64,000 bases of DNA from Ancylomarina euxina (GCF_003863355.1 NZ_QQWG01000009.1:1-64000); one strand, 5' to 3'; counted from the first letter of the stretch, positions 1 through 9,332 are shown. A program made the numbers and translations. The notes: generated by a model not told the origin, from the letters alone.

Positions 1-11
1 CGTAAAATAAG

Positions 12-70
12 AACTTTTATTCCTTCAGAACAAGGGGAGATGATACTCTCTCCATTGTTCTGTAAAAGTT
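12..70. repeat. Nested inverted repeat (large hairpin)
   Basis: Three nested arms pair. AACTTTTA (12-19) pairs with TAAAAGTT (63-70), CAGAACAA (26-33) with TTGTTCTG (55-62), and GGAGA (36-40) with TCTCC (49-53). Neither side has a long T tract, so it is not a textbook terminator. It lies just past the 3' end of the nuclease-like ORF and may be an mRNA end structure or a remnant of a small palindromic element. Confidence 0.6.
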
Positions 71-112
71 ATCATAAACTAAACTTACATATAATCACCT
101 AAGTTGCATTGG

Positions 113-496
113 TTACTTGAATCTAGGATCTAAAATCTGTTGTAATTCATCAATAGATGCATATTTCACAGGCTTAGGAAAATCCTCACCTTTATACCAA
201 AGCTCTAGATATATGCCCTCTTTATTACCCGAGTCTTTAATGTATTCCGTTAGTTGCTTACAATTCCCTTGATCAACTTTAGCATGATGAGCGTTCTTTA
301 ACTCAACACAAACTTTAAAAGATTTACCATTCTTTGTATAATGAAAAAAGAAATCCAAACTTCCGTTAGCAGAAACTCTTTCTCTAGAAATATTGATACC
401 CTTCATTTCCGCTAAAGGGCTAATCAGGTTGTCAATAATTCGCTGAGCAGAAACCTCACTGATAGGCAGATTAGAGCCATTATCAATAGTCCACAT
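113..496 (-). CDS. Small PD-(D/E)XK nuclease-like protein
   Basis: A 127-residue protein of no recognised named family. The core resembles a PD-(D/E)XK fold: a strand with GSLDFFF (D48) is followed by a strand with VELKNA (E65, K67) and a helix with a Q-L-x-x-Y pattern, the order of a minimal restriction-endonuclease-like core. There is no signal peptide, membrane segment or extra DNA-binding domain. The ATG has GGAGG 13 bases upstream. The frame stays open for about 20 codons before the ATG but has no earlier start codon, so a truncated N-terminus cannot be excluded. It lies 120 bases after the DUF4833 gene, with a possible promoter box between them. The nuclease assignment is by pattern only. 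Confidence 0.55.
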   Translation of the reverse strand: MWTIDNGSNLPISEVSAQRIIDNLISPLAEMKGINISRERVSANGSLDFFFHYTKNGKSFKVCVELKNAHHAKVDQGNCKQLTEYIKDSGNKEGIYLELWYKGEDFPKPVKYASIDELQQILDPRFK

Positions 497-570
497 ATTT
501 TTGTGTAAGCCTCCAAGTTCTATGGATTTCTTTATCGTCTTTTCGAGAAAAGAACGTCATATATTCGACT

Positions 571-578
571 CAAAAATA
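571..578 (-). promoter_or_regulatory. Possible -7 box for the nuclease-like gene
   Basis: Read on the minus strand this is TATTTTTG, a full match to the Bacteroidota -7 consensus TAnnTTTG, about 75 bases before the ATG at 496. No good -33 TTTG was found, so the call is weak. Confidence 0.3.
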
Positions 579-616
579 ATTCAGACATATCATACCTGAA
601 GTTGCCATTTATGATA

Positions 617-1141
617 TTAATTGACTTCAATCTTTTCTTGTTTTAAATTCTCACTTTTGGGAATATGCGTGTAAACTTCAAGGTATTTTACTTTGGTCCA
701 TAGTCCGGCATCATTAGCGATTACAAATATATGGTCCAAACTTGAAGCTATTTGGCCTTCTCCCTGAAAGATTTCTGCTTTAAAAGGAGCAGTTTGTTTT
801 AATCTTAGTTTTAGTTTTTTGTAAGAGACTAACTGTATGTCATATTCTTGAGAATTGTTTTCTACTAATTTGTGTTTAACACCGAAAGCAAACCTATTCT
901 CAAGTCGAGTTAGTGGTTCAATAACACTTCCTTCTTCATATAGAACCCAATGTATTTTGATGGGCATATCCGGATTTAAGTTCCCATTAGTATCAAAATT
1001 AGCTTCATAAACTACAGTATTCGTATTATGAGTACGTTGAATATAAAACAAATGCCCTTCACTTTTTGTTGGAATAGGATAGCGTACAGGTGATCCTGAT
1101 AATGCTGAAAGAAATATAAGTGTGATATTTAAGAAGTTCAT
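617..1141 (-). CDS. DUF4833 secreted protein
   Basis: Matches the DUF4833 family, which has no assigned biochemical function: the stretches LFYIQRTHNTNTVVY, PIKIHWV and VKYLEVYTH are its typical strands. The best start is the ATG at 1141, whose bases overlap the TGA of the preceding reductase gene (ATGA), not a start 24 bases upstream. With this start the protein is 174 residues and opens with a hydrophobic stretch (NFLNITLIFLSALSG) that looks like a signal peptide, so it probably acts in the periplasm or at the outer membrane. It is the last gene of the tightly coupled spt operon, suggesting a link to sphingolipids; that link is inference. Confidence 0.75.
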   Translation of the reverse strand: MNFLNITLIFLSALSGSPVRYPIPTKSEGHLFYIQRTHNTNTVVYEANFDTNGNLNPDMPIKIHWVLYEEGSVIEPLTRLENRFAFGVKHKLVENNSQEYDIQLVSYKKLKLRLKQTAPFKAEIFQGEGQIASSLDHIFVIANDAGLWTKVKYLEVYTHIPKSENLKQEKIEVN

Positions 1142-2142
1142 AAACAGTTGTTTTGTTTGTACCAATTAATCGTTTCTTCTATACCCTTTCCCAACTTATA
1201 TTCTGGGGTATAGTTGAATGCAATTTGTGTTTCTTTTGAATTACAAGACCAGTTAAGACTAGTGAGTTCTTTAAATTTATCATGGTTTAATACCGAAGTC
1301 TTATTCATCATTTTAGCAAATGACTCAGTAAAATGTGCAATTGCTTTTACAATGATTTCTGGTAAAACAAGTGGTATAGTCCATTTATTTAATACTTTTT
1401 TAGTGATCTCAGATAACTCTTTACAGGTGTATGTTTGCCCATCTGAAACGATAAAGGATCGGTTTGCTATATCTGAGGAACAGGATTGAATGACTAATCG
1501 AGCTAAATCTTTCACATAAATGAAGGATAACAATTGTTTGGGACTACTGATGTAAGGTTCAAGATGTCGATTTATCGCTTTAAAGAGAGTTAGAAAATCT
1601 TTTTCTCTTGGTCCATATACTGCAGTTGGTCGAAAAATTAAATAGGGAACATCGTTTTGTTTGCTTAAATATTGTTCCACCTTAAATTTACTCCTCCCAT
1701 ATGCAGTGATTGGTTGAGGCGTTTGTTCCAATTCAATGGGAGCTAATGTTTTTGGGTCACCTGGTCCTAGCGCAGCCAAACTACTCATCAAAATGAACTT
1801 CTTTGGCATAAAATTGGCATCAACCAATGATTGTAATAAGTTCTGTGTGTATTGGTTGTTTACTAATTCAAAATTGTCAGAATTAATAGCTTGTGTTGCT
1901 CCAGCATTGTGAATCACATAGTCAAACTTTGAAAAGTATTGACTGAGTACATACCATTTTTGTCTTAACTTTTCTGGATTAGACAGATCGAGAATTAAGG
2001 TTTGAATACGATAATTATTTAAAGATTTCAGATTACTAGTACTTCTTACACCTGCAAATACCTCATGCCCTTGTTTAAGCGCTTCTTCTACTAAAAAACT
2101 ACCTATAAATCCATTGGCTCCAGTTATTAATATTTTACTCAT
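1138..2142 (-). CDS. Extended SDR reductase/epimerase, candidate ceramide reductase
   Basis: A 334-residue extended short-chain dehydrogenase. The nucleotide-binding motif TGANGFIG is at 7-14, the catalytic Ser region MSSLAALG at 119-126 and the Y-x3-K pair (YGRSK) at 148-152. The length fits NAD-dependent epimerase/dehydratases. The start overlaps the acyltransferase stop by 8 bases and the stop overlaps the DUF4833 start by 4, so the genes are translationally coupled. In Caulobacter the ceramide reductase CerR belongs to this superfamily and acts with Spt and a GNAT-type ceramide synthase, so reduction of a 3-keto sphingolipid intermediate is the likely role. The superfamily is broad; a sugar-nucleotide substrate is the main alternative. 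Confidence 0.7.
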   Translation of the reverse strand: MSKILITGANGFIGSFLVEEALKQGHEVFAGVRSTSNLKSLNNYRIQTLILDLSNPEKLRQKWYVLSQYFSKFDYVIHNAGATQAINSDNFELVNNQYTQNLLQSLVDANFMPKKFILMSSLAALGPGDPKTLAPIELEQTPQPITAYGRSKFKVEQYLSKQNDVPYLIFRPTAVYGPREKDFLTLFKAINRHLEPYISSPKQLLSFIYVKDLARLVIQSCSSDIANRSFIVSDGQTYTCKELSEITKKVLNKWTIPLVLPEIIVKAIAHFTESFAKMMNKTSVLNHDKFKELTSLNWSCNSKETQIAFNYTPEYKLGKGIEETINWYKQNNCL

Positions 2143-3265
2143 GATCTATATGTTTGATGTAACATCTACGTCTTTTGTGCTGTTCATGTGGTATAAAGCG
2201 CCACATGGATTGAACTTGTTTATTATCTTCTAACTCAATATTACTTTCAGCGATATGAATACCAAGTTTTGCAGCTCCGTTTATAATGTCACTCATAATA
2301 ATGGCATTGGCACCTTTGCTTTGATATTGCGAATCGACGGCAATCAGATAAAGATCTAATCGCTTATTCTTTTTAAGAGCCCTTAGCATCTCAAATGCAC
2401 CTCTAGGAAAGAGTTTTCCTTTCGCTTTTTGAAGAGCATGAGTAAATGAAGGCAAGGAAATTCCTACTCCAACGAGCTTTCCATCCGAATCTGCAACAAG
2501 ACTGATTAAATTTAAATTAACAAAACTCAAATAAGCCTTTGTGTAATAATCCATTTGATCTCTAGTTAATGGAATATAGCCGTACAAATCCTTATAGCTT
2601 TCATTGATTAATTTGAAGATATCAGGAGCCATTGCTTTAAGCTCTTTTATCGATTTAGGTTTTAAAGAAATCAGCTCGTTTCTATCCTTACATCTTTTTG
2701 CAAGTAAACTTATTTTATCGGCGACAGTTTCATCAGGATGTAATTCGTATTCGACCCAATCTGTACTTTTCTCGAAGCCTAATCTTACGAGATGTTTTTC
2801 GTAGTAGCGATAGTTATAGATTGTAGCCATTGTTCCCTTGCGATCAAACCCCTTGATCAACAAGCCTTGGCGATCCATATCTGTAAATCCCATTGGACCA
2901 TGCACATTTATAACAGAATGCTGTTTTAGCCAAGTTAAAGCAACTTCCATTAATTTTTCTGATATAGAAAAATCATCCTCAAAATCGAACCACCCGAAGC
3001 GACCAATATTCTCTCCTTCCTTTTCTTGTTCTTTAGTATTGATAATTGCGGCAATACGCCCAACAATTTTATTATCTCTGTAGGCTATCCAATAATTGCA
3101 TTTGCAAAACTGGTGTGCTGGATTTTTATCACGTTTTAAAGTCTTAAGTTCATCCAAATGAAGAGGAAAGGCGACCTGAGAATTATTTCGATAGAGTTTT
3201 GTATAAAACTTGACAAATTTCTTAAGCTCTGAGGAGGTTTTAACTTCTCTAATTTCTAATGGCAT
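2135..3265 (-). CDS. Double GNAT-fold N-acyltransferase, candidate bacterial ceramide synthase
   Basis: A 376-residue protein with two GNAT-like halves. The N-terminal half has the beta4 segment VGRIAA (68-73). The C-terminal half has VGVGISLP (265-272) and an acyl-CoA loop QYQSKGAN (313-320), close to the Q/R-x-x-G-x-G/A motif. No signal peptide or membrane helix is seen, so it should be cytoplasmic or peripheral. It overlaps spt by 10 bases and the SDR gene by 8. GNAT proteins serve as ceramide synthase (bCerS) in Caulobacter, so N-acylation of the sphingoid base from the Spt reaction is the simplest reading. The GNAT fold is seen in the sequence; the substrate is inferred from context. Confidence 0.7.
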   Translation of the reverse strand: MPLEIREVKTSSELKKFVKFYTKLYRNNSQVAFPLHLDELKTLKRDKNPAHQFCKCNYWIAYRDNKIVGRIAAIINTKEQEKEGENIGRFGWFDFEDDFSISEKLMEVALTWLKQHSVINVHGPMGFTDMDRQGLLIKGFDRKGTMATIYNYRYYEKHLVRLGFEKSTDWVEYELHPDETVADKISLLAKRCKDRNELISLKPKSIKELKAMAPDIFKLINESYKDLYGYIPLTRDQMDYYTKAYLSFVNLNLISLVADSDGKLVGVGISLPSFTHALQKAKGKLFPRGAFEMLRALKKNKRLDLYLIAVDSQYQSKGANAIIMSDIINGAAKLGIHIAESNIELEDNKQVQSMWRFIPHEQHKRRRCYIKHIDHE

Positions 3266-4464
3266 ACTGCCTCCTCTGGAATATAAGATTTAACAACTTC
3301 ACTAATAACACTAATAGCATATTCAATTTGCTCTTTACTATGTGCTGCAGTTAATGAGAAGCGCAGTAGTGCATCATGTTCTTTAACGCCTGGGGCAACA
3401 ACAGGATTTACATAAATGCCTTTATCTAAAAGTTTCTTTGCAACACGAAAAGTTAAAATACTGTCTCGAATATAAATCGGAATAATAGGTGTCTCGGCCA
3501 TACCAATATCTAAGTTATGCTCACGCATTAATCTCAAAGCGTATTGTGTATTATCCCATAACTTTAATCGATATGAGTCATCCGATTTAATTAATTTTAG
3601 TGAAGCTAAAACGCTTGCGGTTGCAGAAGGAGGAAGACTGGCACTAAACATATATGAACGTGAGGCGTGACTCAAATAATCAATAATATCCTTGTTGCCA
3701 GCTACAAATCCTCCGACTGAAGCCATCGATTTACTAAAAGTTCCTCCAATGAGATCCACTTGATCAGTAATACCGTAATGCGATGCGGTACCAGCACCAT
3801 TTTTACCCAAAACACCAATGGCATGTGCACAGTCTACAAAAGTAAAAGCATCGTGTTTTTGAGCCACTTGTACAATTTTATCTAGCTTAGCAATATCACC
3901 ATCCATGGAGAAAATTCCATCCGTAATAATCAATTTCACACCGCTTGAATTTCTAACTCTATTGAGCTTTCTATCCAAATCAAAAATGTCGTTATGCTTG
4001 TATTTAATGCGTTGAGCTAAACTCATACGACAACCATCGATAATGGAAGCATGATTAAGTTCATCGATGAAAACATGATCACCTTTACTTGCCATAGCTG
4101 GTAATACGCCTGTATTAACCTGAAATCCGGTTGGGAATATAATAACAGCTTCCTTTCCTAGGAAATCCTTTAATTCATTTTCCAATTCGTGATGTAAATC
4201 AAGGGTCCCATTCATAAAACGGCTACCTGTACACGAAGTTCCATACTTTTGAATGGCTTGCTTTGCTGCTTCTTTAATTAGAGGATGATTATTTAATCCT
4301 AAGTAATTGTTTGATCCAAACATTAAAACCTCTTTCCCTTCGATAACCGCAGTATCTGATTGTGGAGAAGAAATAGGTCGAAAAAATGGATACATATTGG
4401 TTTCACGTAAAAGTTTAGCTTGTATTACTAGGTTGCTATTTTTTACAAAATCGTATTTACTCAT
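3256..4464 (-). CDS. spt: Serine palmitoyltransferase (alpha-oxoamine synthase family)
   Basis: A 402-residue PLP enzyme of the alpha-oxoamine synthase family. It condenses serine with an acyl-CoA or acyl-ACP to 3-ketosphinganine, the first step of sphingolipid synthesis. Visible residues are the cofactor-stacking His in DELNHAS (H138), the D-x-x-H pair DCAHAIG (D211, H214) and the PLP lysine in GTFSKS (K245). Length matches bacterial SPT. Close relatives are KBL (2-amino-3-ketobutyrate CoA ligase) and BioF; the absence of tdh or bio genes and the overlap with an acyltransferase and a reductase favour SPT. It probably heads the four-gene unit, 93 bases downstream of the LtaS-like gene with no terminator between, so read-through is possible. 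Confidence 0.85.
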   Translation of the reverse strand: MSKYDFVKNSNLVIQAKLLRETNMYPFFRPISSPQSDTAVIEGKEVLMFGSNNYLGLNNHPLIKEAAKQAIQKYGTSCTGSRFMNGTLDLHHELENELKDFLGKEAVIIFPTGFQVNTGVLPAMASKGDHVFIDELNHASIIDGCRMSLAQRIKYKHNDIFDLDRKLNRVRNSSGVKLIITDGIFSMDGDIAKLDKIVQVAQKHDAFTFVDCAHAIGVLGKNGAGTASHYGITDQVDLIGGTFSKSMASVGGFVAGNKDIIDYLSHASRSYMFSASLPPSATASVLASLKLIKSDDSYRLKLWDNTQYALRLMREHNLDIGMAETPIIPIYIRDSILTFRVAKKLLDKGIYVNPVVAPGVKEHDALLRFSLTAAHSKEQIEYAISVISEVVKSYIPEEAVCH

Positions 4465-4557
4465 GTCAATTGTTTTTTTAGTTAAAAAAAGATTTTCAAA
4501 ATCATCTCATTTCTTGATCTGTTTCCAACTATTTGTTGAGATAAAAAGGTGCTTGGT

Positions 4558-6459
4558 TTAGATATATTTTGCTGTGTAGTTTTTAATCCAATTTCTTAAA
4601 ATTAGAAGCATTATATTGATCTGTTCTGTTTCTTTCTGAATCAGATTATTCTTCTGAAAAGGATCATTTTTAATTTGATACAGTGCCTTACATTCTTTAC
4701 CATCAAAAAGAAGTAAGTAATCGTCTTGAATCATTTGGTAGCATTGATTGATTATACTGATCGCAAATTTTTCAGAATTCGGGTCTAATAGATCATGACC
4801 TGCAGATCTAAAATCTTGGTCATAATTCAGATAATTAAGAACAGTAGGGAAAATGTCAATTTGTTGTGCACATTCTTCTCTCTTGCCTTTCAGGTCTTTA
4901 CCTGGCGCATAAAACATGAGTGGAATGGCAAAAGCGTTGGCAGATGTTGCATACTCTTTGTGCCATGGTGTAATGGCATGATCAGCCGTTATAACAAATA
5001 ATGTGTTTTTATACCAAGGCATTTCCGCAGCTGTTTTAAAGAACAGTCGAAGCGCATGATCTGTATAATTCATGGTTTCATGAATTCCATCTGTTCCTTT
5101 AGGGAATATGCCTTTATATTTAGCTGGAACAACATATGGATTATGAGAAGACAAAGTGAAAACTGTAGCTAAAAAAGGCTTCTTACATTGGTTTAACTCC
5201 TTGGCCATATAATTTAAATAGGGCTCATCGAATATTCCCCAGGTTCCATCAAAATCATTGGTATAAGGGTATTCATTTAGACCATAATACGTGTCAATAT
5301 CTGCAGCTTTGCAATAATCAGCAAATCCCATTGTTGCGTTGTGGGAACCATGGAAGAACATGGTCTCATATCCTTTTTGCTTAAGGCAGAAAGCTAAACC
5401 TGGAACTTTTTCAGCTGGTTTGTTTGATAAAATAAATGGGGTTTGAGATGCTGGTATCGAAGAAATGATTGCTGGTAATGCATCCATGCTTTTACGTCCA
5501 TTAGCATAAGCATTGGTAAAATATAAACTTTCATGCATTAGGGAATCTAAGAATGGAGCATAGCCGGGGTAATTCCCATTTTCTAAGTTTGGATTAAGGC
5601 TTTTAAAAGTCTCTTTTGTAAAACTCTCAAGTATAATAATCACGACATTATCAGGACGGAAGGCTTTTTTATTTAGGAGCTTAGATTCAGCCTTCAGTTT
5701 TGATGAAACTGGCATTTCCTGAGAATATGCCTTAATTGGCGCTTTCTCAAAATATGAAGCCAAAAGAGTAAAAGCAGAATTAAGAACGATTCCTGCATCT
5801 TCAACTTGCTCAACATCTTGTATCGCATCTTTTATTTCTAAGGAATCACCAAAAATGTTTAAATTGTTTTTAATTCCCGCAATGCACAGAAACAAGACAG
5901 ATAAACATACTGCTAAAGCTGTTTTGTAATTGAATTCTCGTTGAGTTTTAACTCGTTTTGTTAAGGTAAAGAGGAAGAATCTGATAAGAATAAACACCAA
6001 TAGGCCTAATAGAACAAAAGCATACCAATAGGTGAAAAAGAATTCACCTCCCAAGGAAGACATATTAGCTTGAGTTCCTAAATAATCGAATATTGAAAAT
6101 GTAAGTCGTTTAAGCGTATAAGGGTAATAAAATATATCAGCTAGATTGGCTACCAAGGCTATTGTACTTGTCAATGCGTAAATAGCCATTAATACATATT
6201 GATACCATTTATTCTCACACCACCTAAAGGGTAGTAAGCATAAAAGAATAAAGGGGGTATTAATCATACAGACCGCTGCCAAATCGAATTTAATGCCATC
6301 GATAATATAAAAAGGGTATTGATACCAGTCCGTGTTACTGAATAAGGCTTGGTTGAAACCAATAAAAAGTAATCTGCTCAATTGAAAAAGGAACATCAGT
6401 AATAGTAACTGATAAGATAAAACTTTGAGTTTAGACTTTGTGTTTATTCTAAGTTGCAT
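4558..6459 (-). CDS. LtaS-like membrane sulfatase-fold transferase (phosphoglycerol/phosphoethanolamine type)
   Basis: A 633-residue protein with about five membrane helices in residues 15-200 and a periplasmic alkaline-phosphatase/sulfatase domain from about 268. The metal site is visible as NVVIIILESF (E278), the nucleophile position as GRKSMDA (S324, aligning with the LtaS threonine) and a D-H pair as ITADHA. LtaS, OpgB and EptA relatives move phosphoglycerol or phosphoethanolamine from phospholipids to an acceptor at the outer face of the inner membrane. This phylum lacks lipoteichoic acid, so the acceptor is something else. Lying 93 bases before spt, a ceramide headgroup is an attractive but unproven acceptor. 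The serine instead of threonine at the nucleophile is seen in relatives. Confidence 0.75.
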   Translation of the reverse strand: MQLRINTKSKLKVLSYQLLLLMFLFQLSRLLFIGFNQALFSNTDWYQYPFYIIDGIKFDLAAVCMINTPFILLCLLPFRWCENKWYQYVLMAIYALTSTIALVANLADIFYYPYTLKRLTFSIFDYLGTQANMSSLGGEFFFTYWYAFVLLGLLVFILIRFFLFTLTKRVKTQREFNYKTALAVCLSVLFLCIAGIKNNLNIFGDSLEIKDAIQDVEQVEDAGIVLNSAFTLLASYFEKAPIKAYSQEMPVSSKLKAESKLLNKKAFRPDNVVIIILESFTKETFKSLNPNLENGNYPGYAPFLDSLMHESLYFTNAYANGRKSMDALPAIISSIPASQTPFILSNKPAEKVPGLAFCLKQKGYETMFFHGSHNATMGFADYCKAADIDTYYGLNEYPYTNDFDGTWGIFDEPYLNYMAKELNQCKKPFLATVFTLSSHNPYVVPAKYKGIFPKGTDGIHETMNYTDHALRLFFKTAAEMPWYKNTLFVITADHAITPWHKEYATSANAFAIPLMFYAPGKDLKGKREECAQQIDIFPTVLNYLNYDQDFRSAGHDLLDPNSEKFAISIINQCYQMIQDDYLLLFDGKECKALYQIKNDPFQKNNLIQKETEQINIMLLILRNWIKNYTAKYI

Positions 6460-6504
6460 TTAAATATAAATAAGGGAATTGTAAATCTTGTTATTGAGTC
6501 AGTT

Positions 6505-9066
6505 CTAAAAACTTACTTCTATTCTGAAACGAAAACCGTGTTTAGATGAGAATTTATTAAAAGCATCTCCCCTATTAATTCGATTGACATATTCCACTCT
6601 TAAGCATTTAAAAATGTTGGTGATCCCGAAACCCATTTCCATATAAGGTGCCTTGTTAGGTGCCTGAAGCATATTGGGCATATTTAAAACCTTATCGTGT
6701 TCTCCCAATAGTTTGCCATAGTAGGCTTTGAATGTGACTATTTCGCGTAGATTGAGTTTTTTGACCAGAGGCAGCTTGTTGAAAATGATACCACCACAGT
6801 TTAAACTCAAGTGTGCACTCATGTACAAATCACTTGCAAATGAAGTATGATGTAATAAATTGAAATGATAACGTGCAGCACCAATATCGCGTGTTCCTCG
6901 GGGTAATTGAAGTAAAGGATAAGGCACATTGCCAAGGATAGCTCCACCTTCAACCATCGTCTTTAGAAACATAGGTCCCATATTCACTCTATTTTTCATT
7001 GAGACATTTAGGTTGGCGTAATAACCTGATTTATTACCACTAGCTATTGGTAATTTATACTGCCCTAGAAGAGTTGTGAAATGGAATACTGGTTTTTGGT
7101 TTCCGTAGTATATACGAGAAAAATACCCCTCATCGTAATCTTGACCAAAGGATAACCTTAAATCGAGCATTAGATTTTGTGTGTCGAAGTAGGGTAAATC
7201 ATCACCCCTTTTATTAAATATTAAATTGTAATTTGAATAATAACGGTTTAATGAAGGTCTAATCAACAGCCCAAAACTTTTATTTAACTGATGTTCATAG
7301 GTGATATCGAAATGACGATTTCGCATCATATAAGGATTTGGAATTTTTGATGTGAAAGAAGATACGATGTTCCCGCCTCCTTGTTGATAGGGATTCTCAC
7401 GGATGAATTCAATAAATTTATTTTTCGTCAGGTCGAAATAATCATAGTGGTAATTGGTAGATAAAATACTTCTTTGAGTATTAGGTAATAGATATTTCAT
7501 ATTCCCACCATAAGCGAACTCTTTGTTTTTATTTCCATAACCAACATATGCACCCAGCATAAAATTCTTAAAGAGTTTCTCACTGGTTCTTAGAGGTATC
7601 GTAAAACGATTTCCTTCAATCTCATTTTTACGATAAAATGAAAAGTAAGGACCAAGATCAAGTTTCCCCATATTGTAATAACCATTAATGGTCATCGCAC
7701 TAAATTTGTCAGCAACTCTTATAAATTTATTTTCTTTTAATTTTTTGATGCCTGTATATGCAGATCGTTCAAAGGAATCTAGTGGAGCGAATTCTTTTCT
7801 TATAGCTAGAATTTCTTCACTACTCTCAATTGAATTTTGAATTAAATATTCTGATTTAGAATTTGTATTTAGTAATTGTATTGTGTTGGTATTTGCATTT
7901 CTGTAGCAAATTAATTTCTGGACATCAAAATTCTTTTTCTTTCGCTTTTTGCCCTCTTTTTTATTGAGAGTCAATTTTAAATTTATTTTCTGTGTTTTAT
8001 AGAACCACTGATCTTTATTCAGTTTTTCATAGTTGACAAAAACTTCTAAATCCTTCACGAAATTTAGATTTGCCGAATTGGGTAAGGACGCTTTTATTTC
8101 GGTTAAAGCCCAGCTTTCAGACTCTACCCAAAAATGCCCTTTGAAAGTGATATTCTTATAACTTTTTGGGAAATAATTAAACTTGTAGTGTTTGATATTA
8201 TTATAAATAGTACTATCACTTAAGTATATATTGTAGTAAAGAAGGCCAGTATTCGATATTGGACTTGGAAATCCTCTAGCTAGAATATTAATTTGATTAT
8301 TATAAAAATTGAATTCGGTTGTAATTTTCTTTTCTAAGATAGATTTTACTTGTGTATTAATCTGAGAAAGAATACCATCTGTTTTTTGAGCTATTACCTG
8401 ACTTTGTTTCCTTTTATCAGCCCTTTGATGCGAACTCACTGTTTCATCCATAAAAAAGGGCATCATAAGAGTTGATTCTGAAGTCTTTACAAATGCATCA
8501 GCAGACTCTTTGAATGTTCCAGATTGTGCTGTTTTAATTCCTAAATTGGAAAGGAATACGGTTGTTCTTGTATAATCTGTATACGACAAATTGGATAAGT
8601 GATCAGGATTATTTCTTTTTCTATTTTTAACAACTTTCCTAAGTAAAGATCTTTCGTAAGCGTTATCTGGTTTTACTATAATCTCATTCAATGAATAGAC
8701 ATCTTCTTCAAGAAGAATATCTAATATCTGTTCTTGGTTTTTGACAGTGATTTCGTTGGTTTTATACCCAATGAATTTGATGACAAGTGTACAAGGGAAT
8801 TTTTCTACATCTAAAATAAATGAGCCTTCTATATCCGACATCATACCATTTGTTGTGTTTTTAATAACAACATTCGCAAATGGAATACTCTCTTTAGTTT
8901 TAGAATCTCTTATTGAACCACTTATTGTAGATGCTATTGATGAATGTGAAATCAACACGAAAACACATATCAATAGTTTATAAAAAAAATATTTTAAACG
9001 TGAAGACTCTGCATTATATATTAATTTACAAGAACTGCTATTGGTCGTGTTTGTGCTTTTACTCAT
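6505..9066 (-). CDS. DUF5686 / carboxypeptidase-regulatory-like outer-membrane protein
   Basis: An 853-residue protein. A hydrophobic segment at about 27-45, after a polar N-terminus, acts as a long signal peptide; the real start may be internal. Next comes a CarboxypepD_reg-like beta-sandwich (ISGSIRDSKTKESIPFANVVIKN, 48 to about 130). The rest is a DUF5686 domain, with a soluble part and then beta-strands rich in aromatics that end in a terminal Phe, as expected of an outer-membrane barrel. DUF5686 is a Bacteroidota family of unknown role. The gene ends 45 bases before the LtaS-like gene, on the same strand, so they may be cotranscribed. The upstream side diverges from the sigma-factor locus. 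Confidence 0.8.
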   Translation of the reverse strand: MSKSTNTTNSSSCKLIYNAESSRLKYFFYKLLICVFVLISHSSIASTISGSIRDSKTKESIPFANVVIKNTTNGMMSDIEGSFILDVEKFPCTLVIKFIGYKTNEITVKNQEQILDILLEEDVYSLNEIIVKPDNAYERSLLRKVVKNRKRNNPDHLSNLSYTDYTRTTVFLSNLGIKTAQSGTFKESADAFVKTSESTLMMPFFMDETVSSHQRADKRKQSQVIAQKTDGILSQINTQVKSILEKKITTEFNFYNNQINILARGFPSPISNTGLLYYNIYLSDSTIYNNIKHYKFNYFPKSYKNITFKGHFWVESESWALTEIKASLPNSANLNFVKDLEVFVNYEKLNKDQWFYKTQKINLKLTLNKKEGKKRKKKNFDVQKLICYRNANTNTIQLLNTNSKSEYLIQNSIESSEEILAIRKEFAPLDSFERSAYTGIKKLKENKFIRVADKFSAMTINGYYNMGKLDLGPYFSFYRKNEIEGNRFTIPLRTSEKLFKNFMLGAYVGYGNKNKEFAYGGNMKYLLPNTQRSILSTNYHYDYFDLTKNKFIEFIRENPYQQGGGNIVSSFTSKIPNPYMMRNRHFDITYEHQLNKSFGLLIRPSLNRYYSNYNLIFNKRGDDLPYFDTQNLMLDLRLSFGQDYDEGYFSRIYYGNQKPVFHFTTLLGQYKLPIASGNKSGYYANLNVSMKNRVNMGPMFLKTMVEGGAILGNVPYPLLQLPRGTRDIGAARYHFNLLHHTSFASDLYMSAHLSLNCGGIIFNKLPLVKKLNLREIVTFKAYYGKLLGEHDKVLNMPNMLQAPNKAPYMEMGFGITNIFKCLRVEYVNRINRGDAFNKFSSKHGFRFRIEVSF

Positions 9067-9332
9067 ATTGTATATTGAGAAATTGATATTATAAAATCTT
9101 TAACTTTAATGAGACATTTCGATTGGGAAAAACACGTACTCCCATTTAAGAAAAAAACAATTATTATTACCCTTATTATATTCGTTGTAATTACTTATTG
9201 AAATATTTTCACTTTGAGTAAGTGTATTTGCATTCTCACTTGTCATACTAGAATTAGCGCTTATCGTGAATAAAAGAGATAAGCGGTTAGCTATAAATAT
9301 TAAAGCATTTATCTGTAAACAGAGAAACATAT

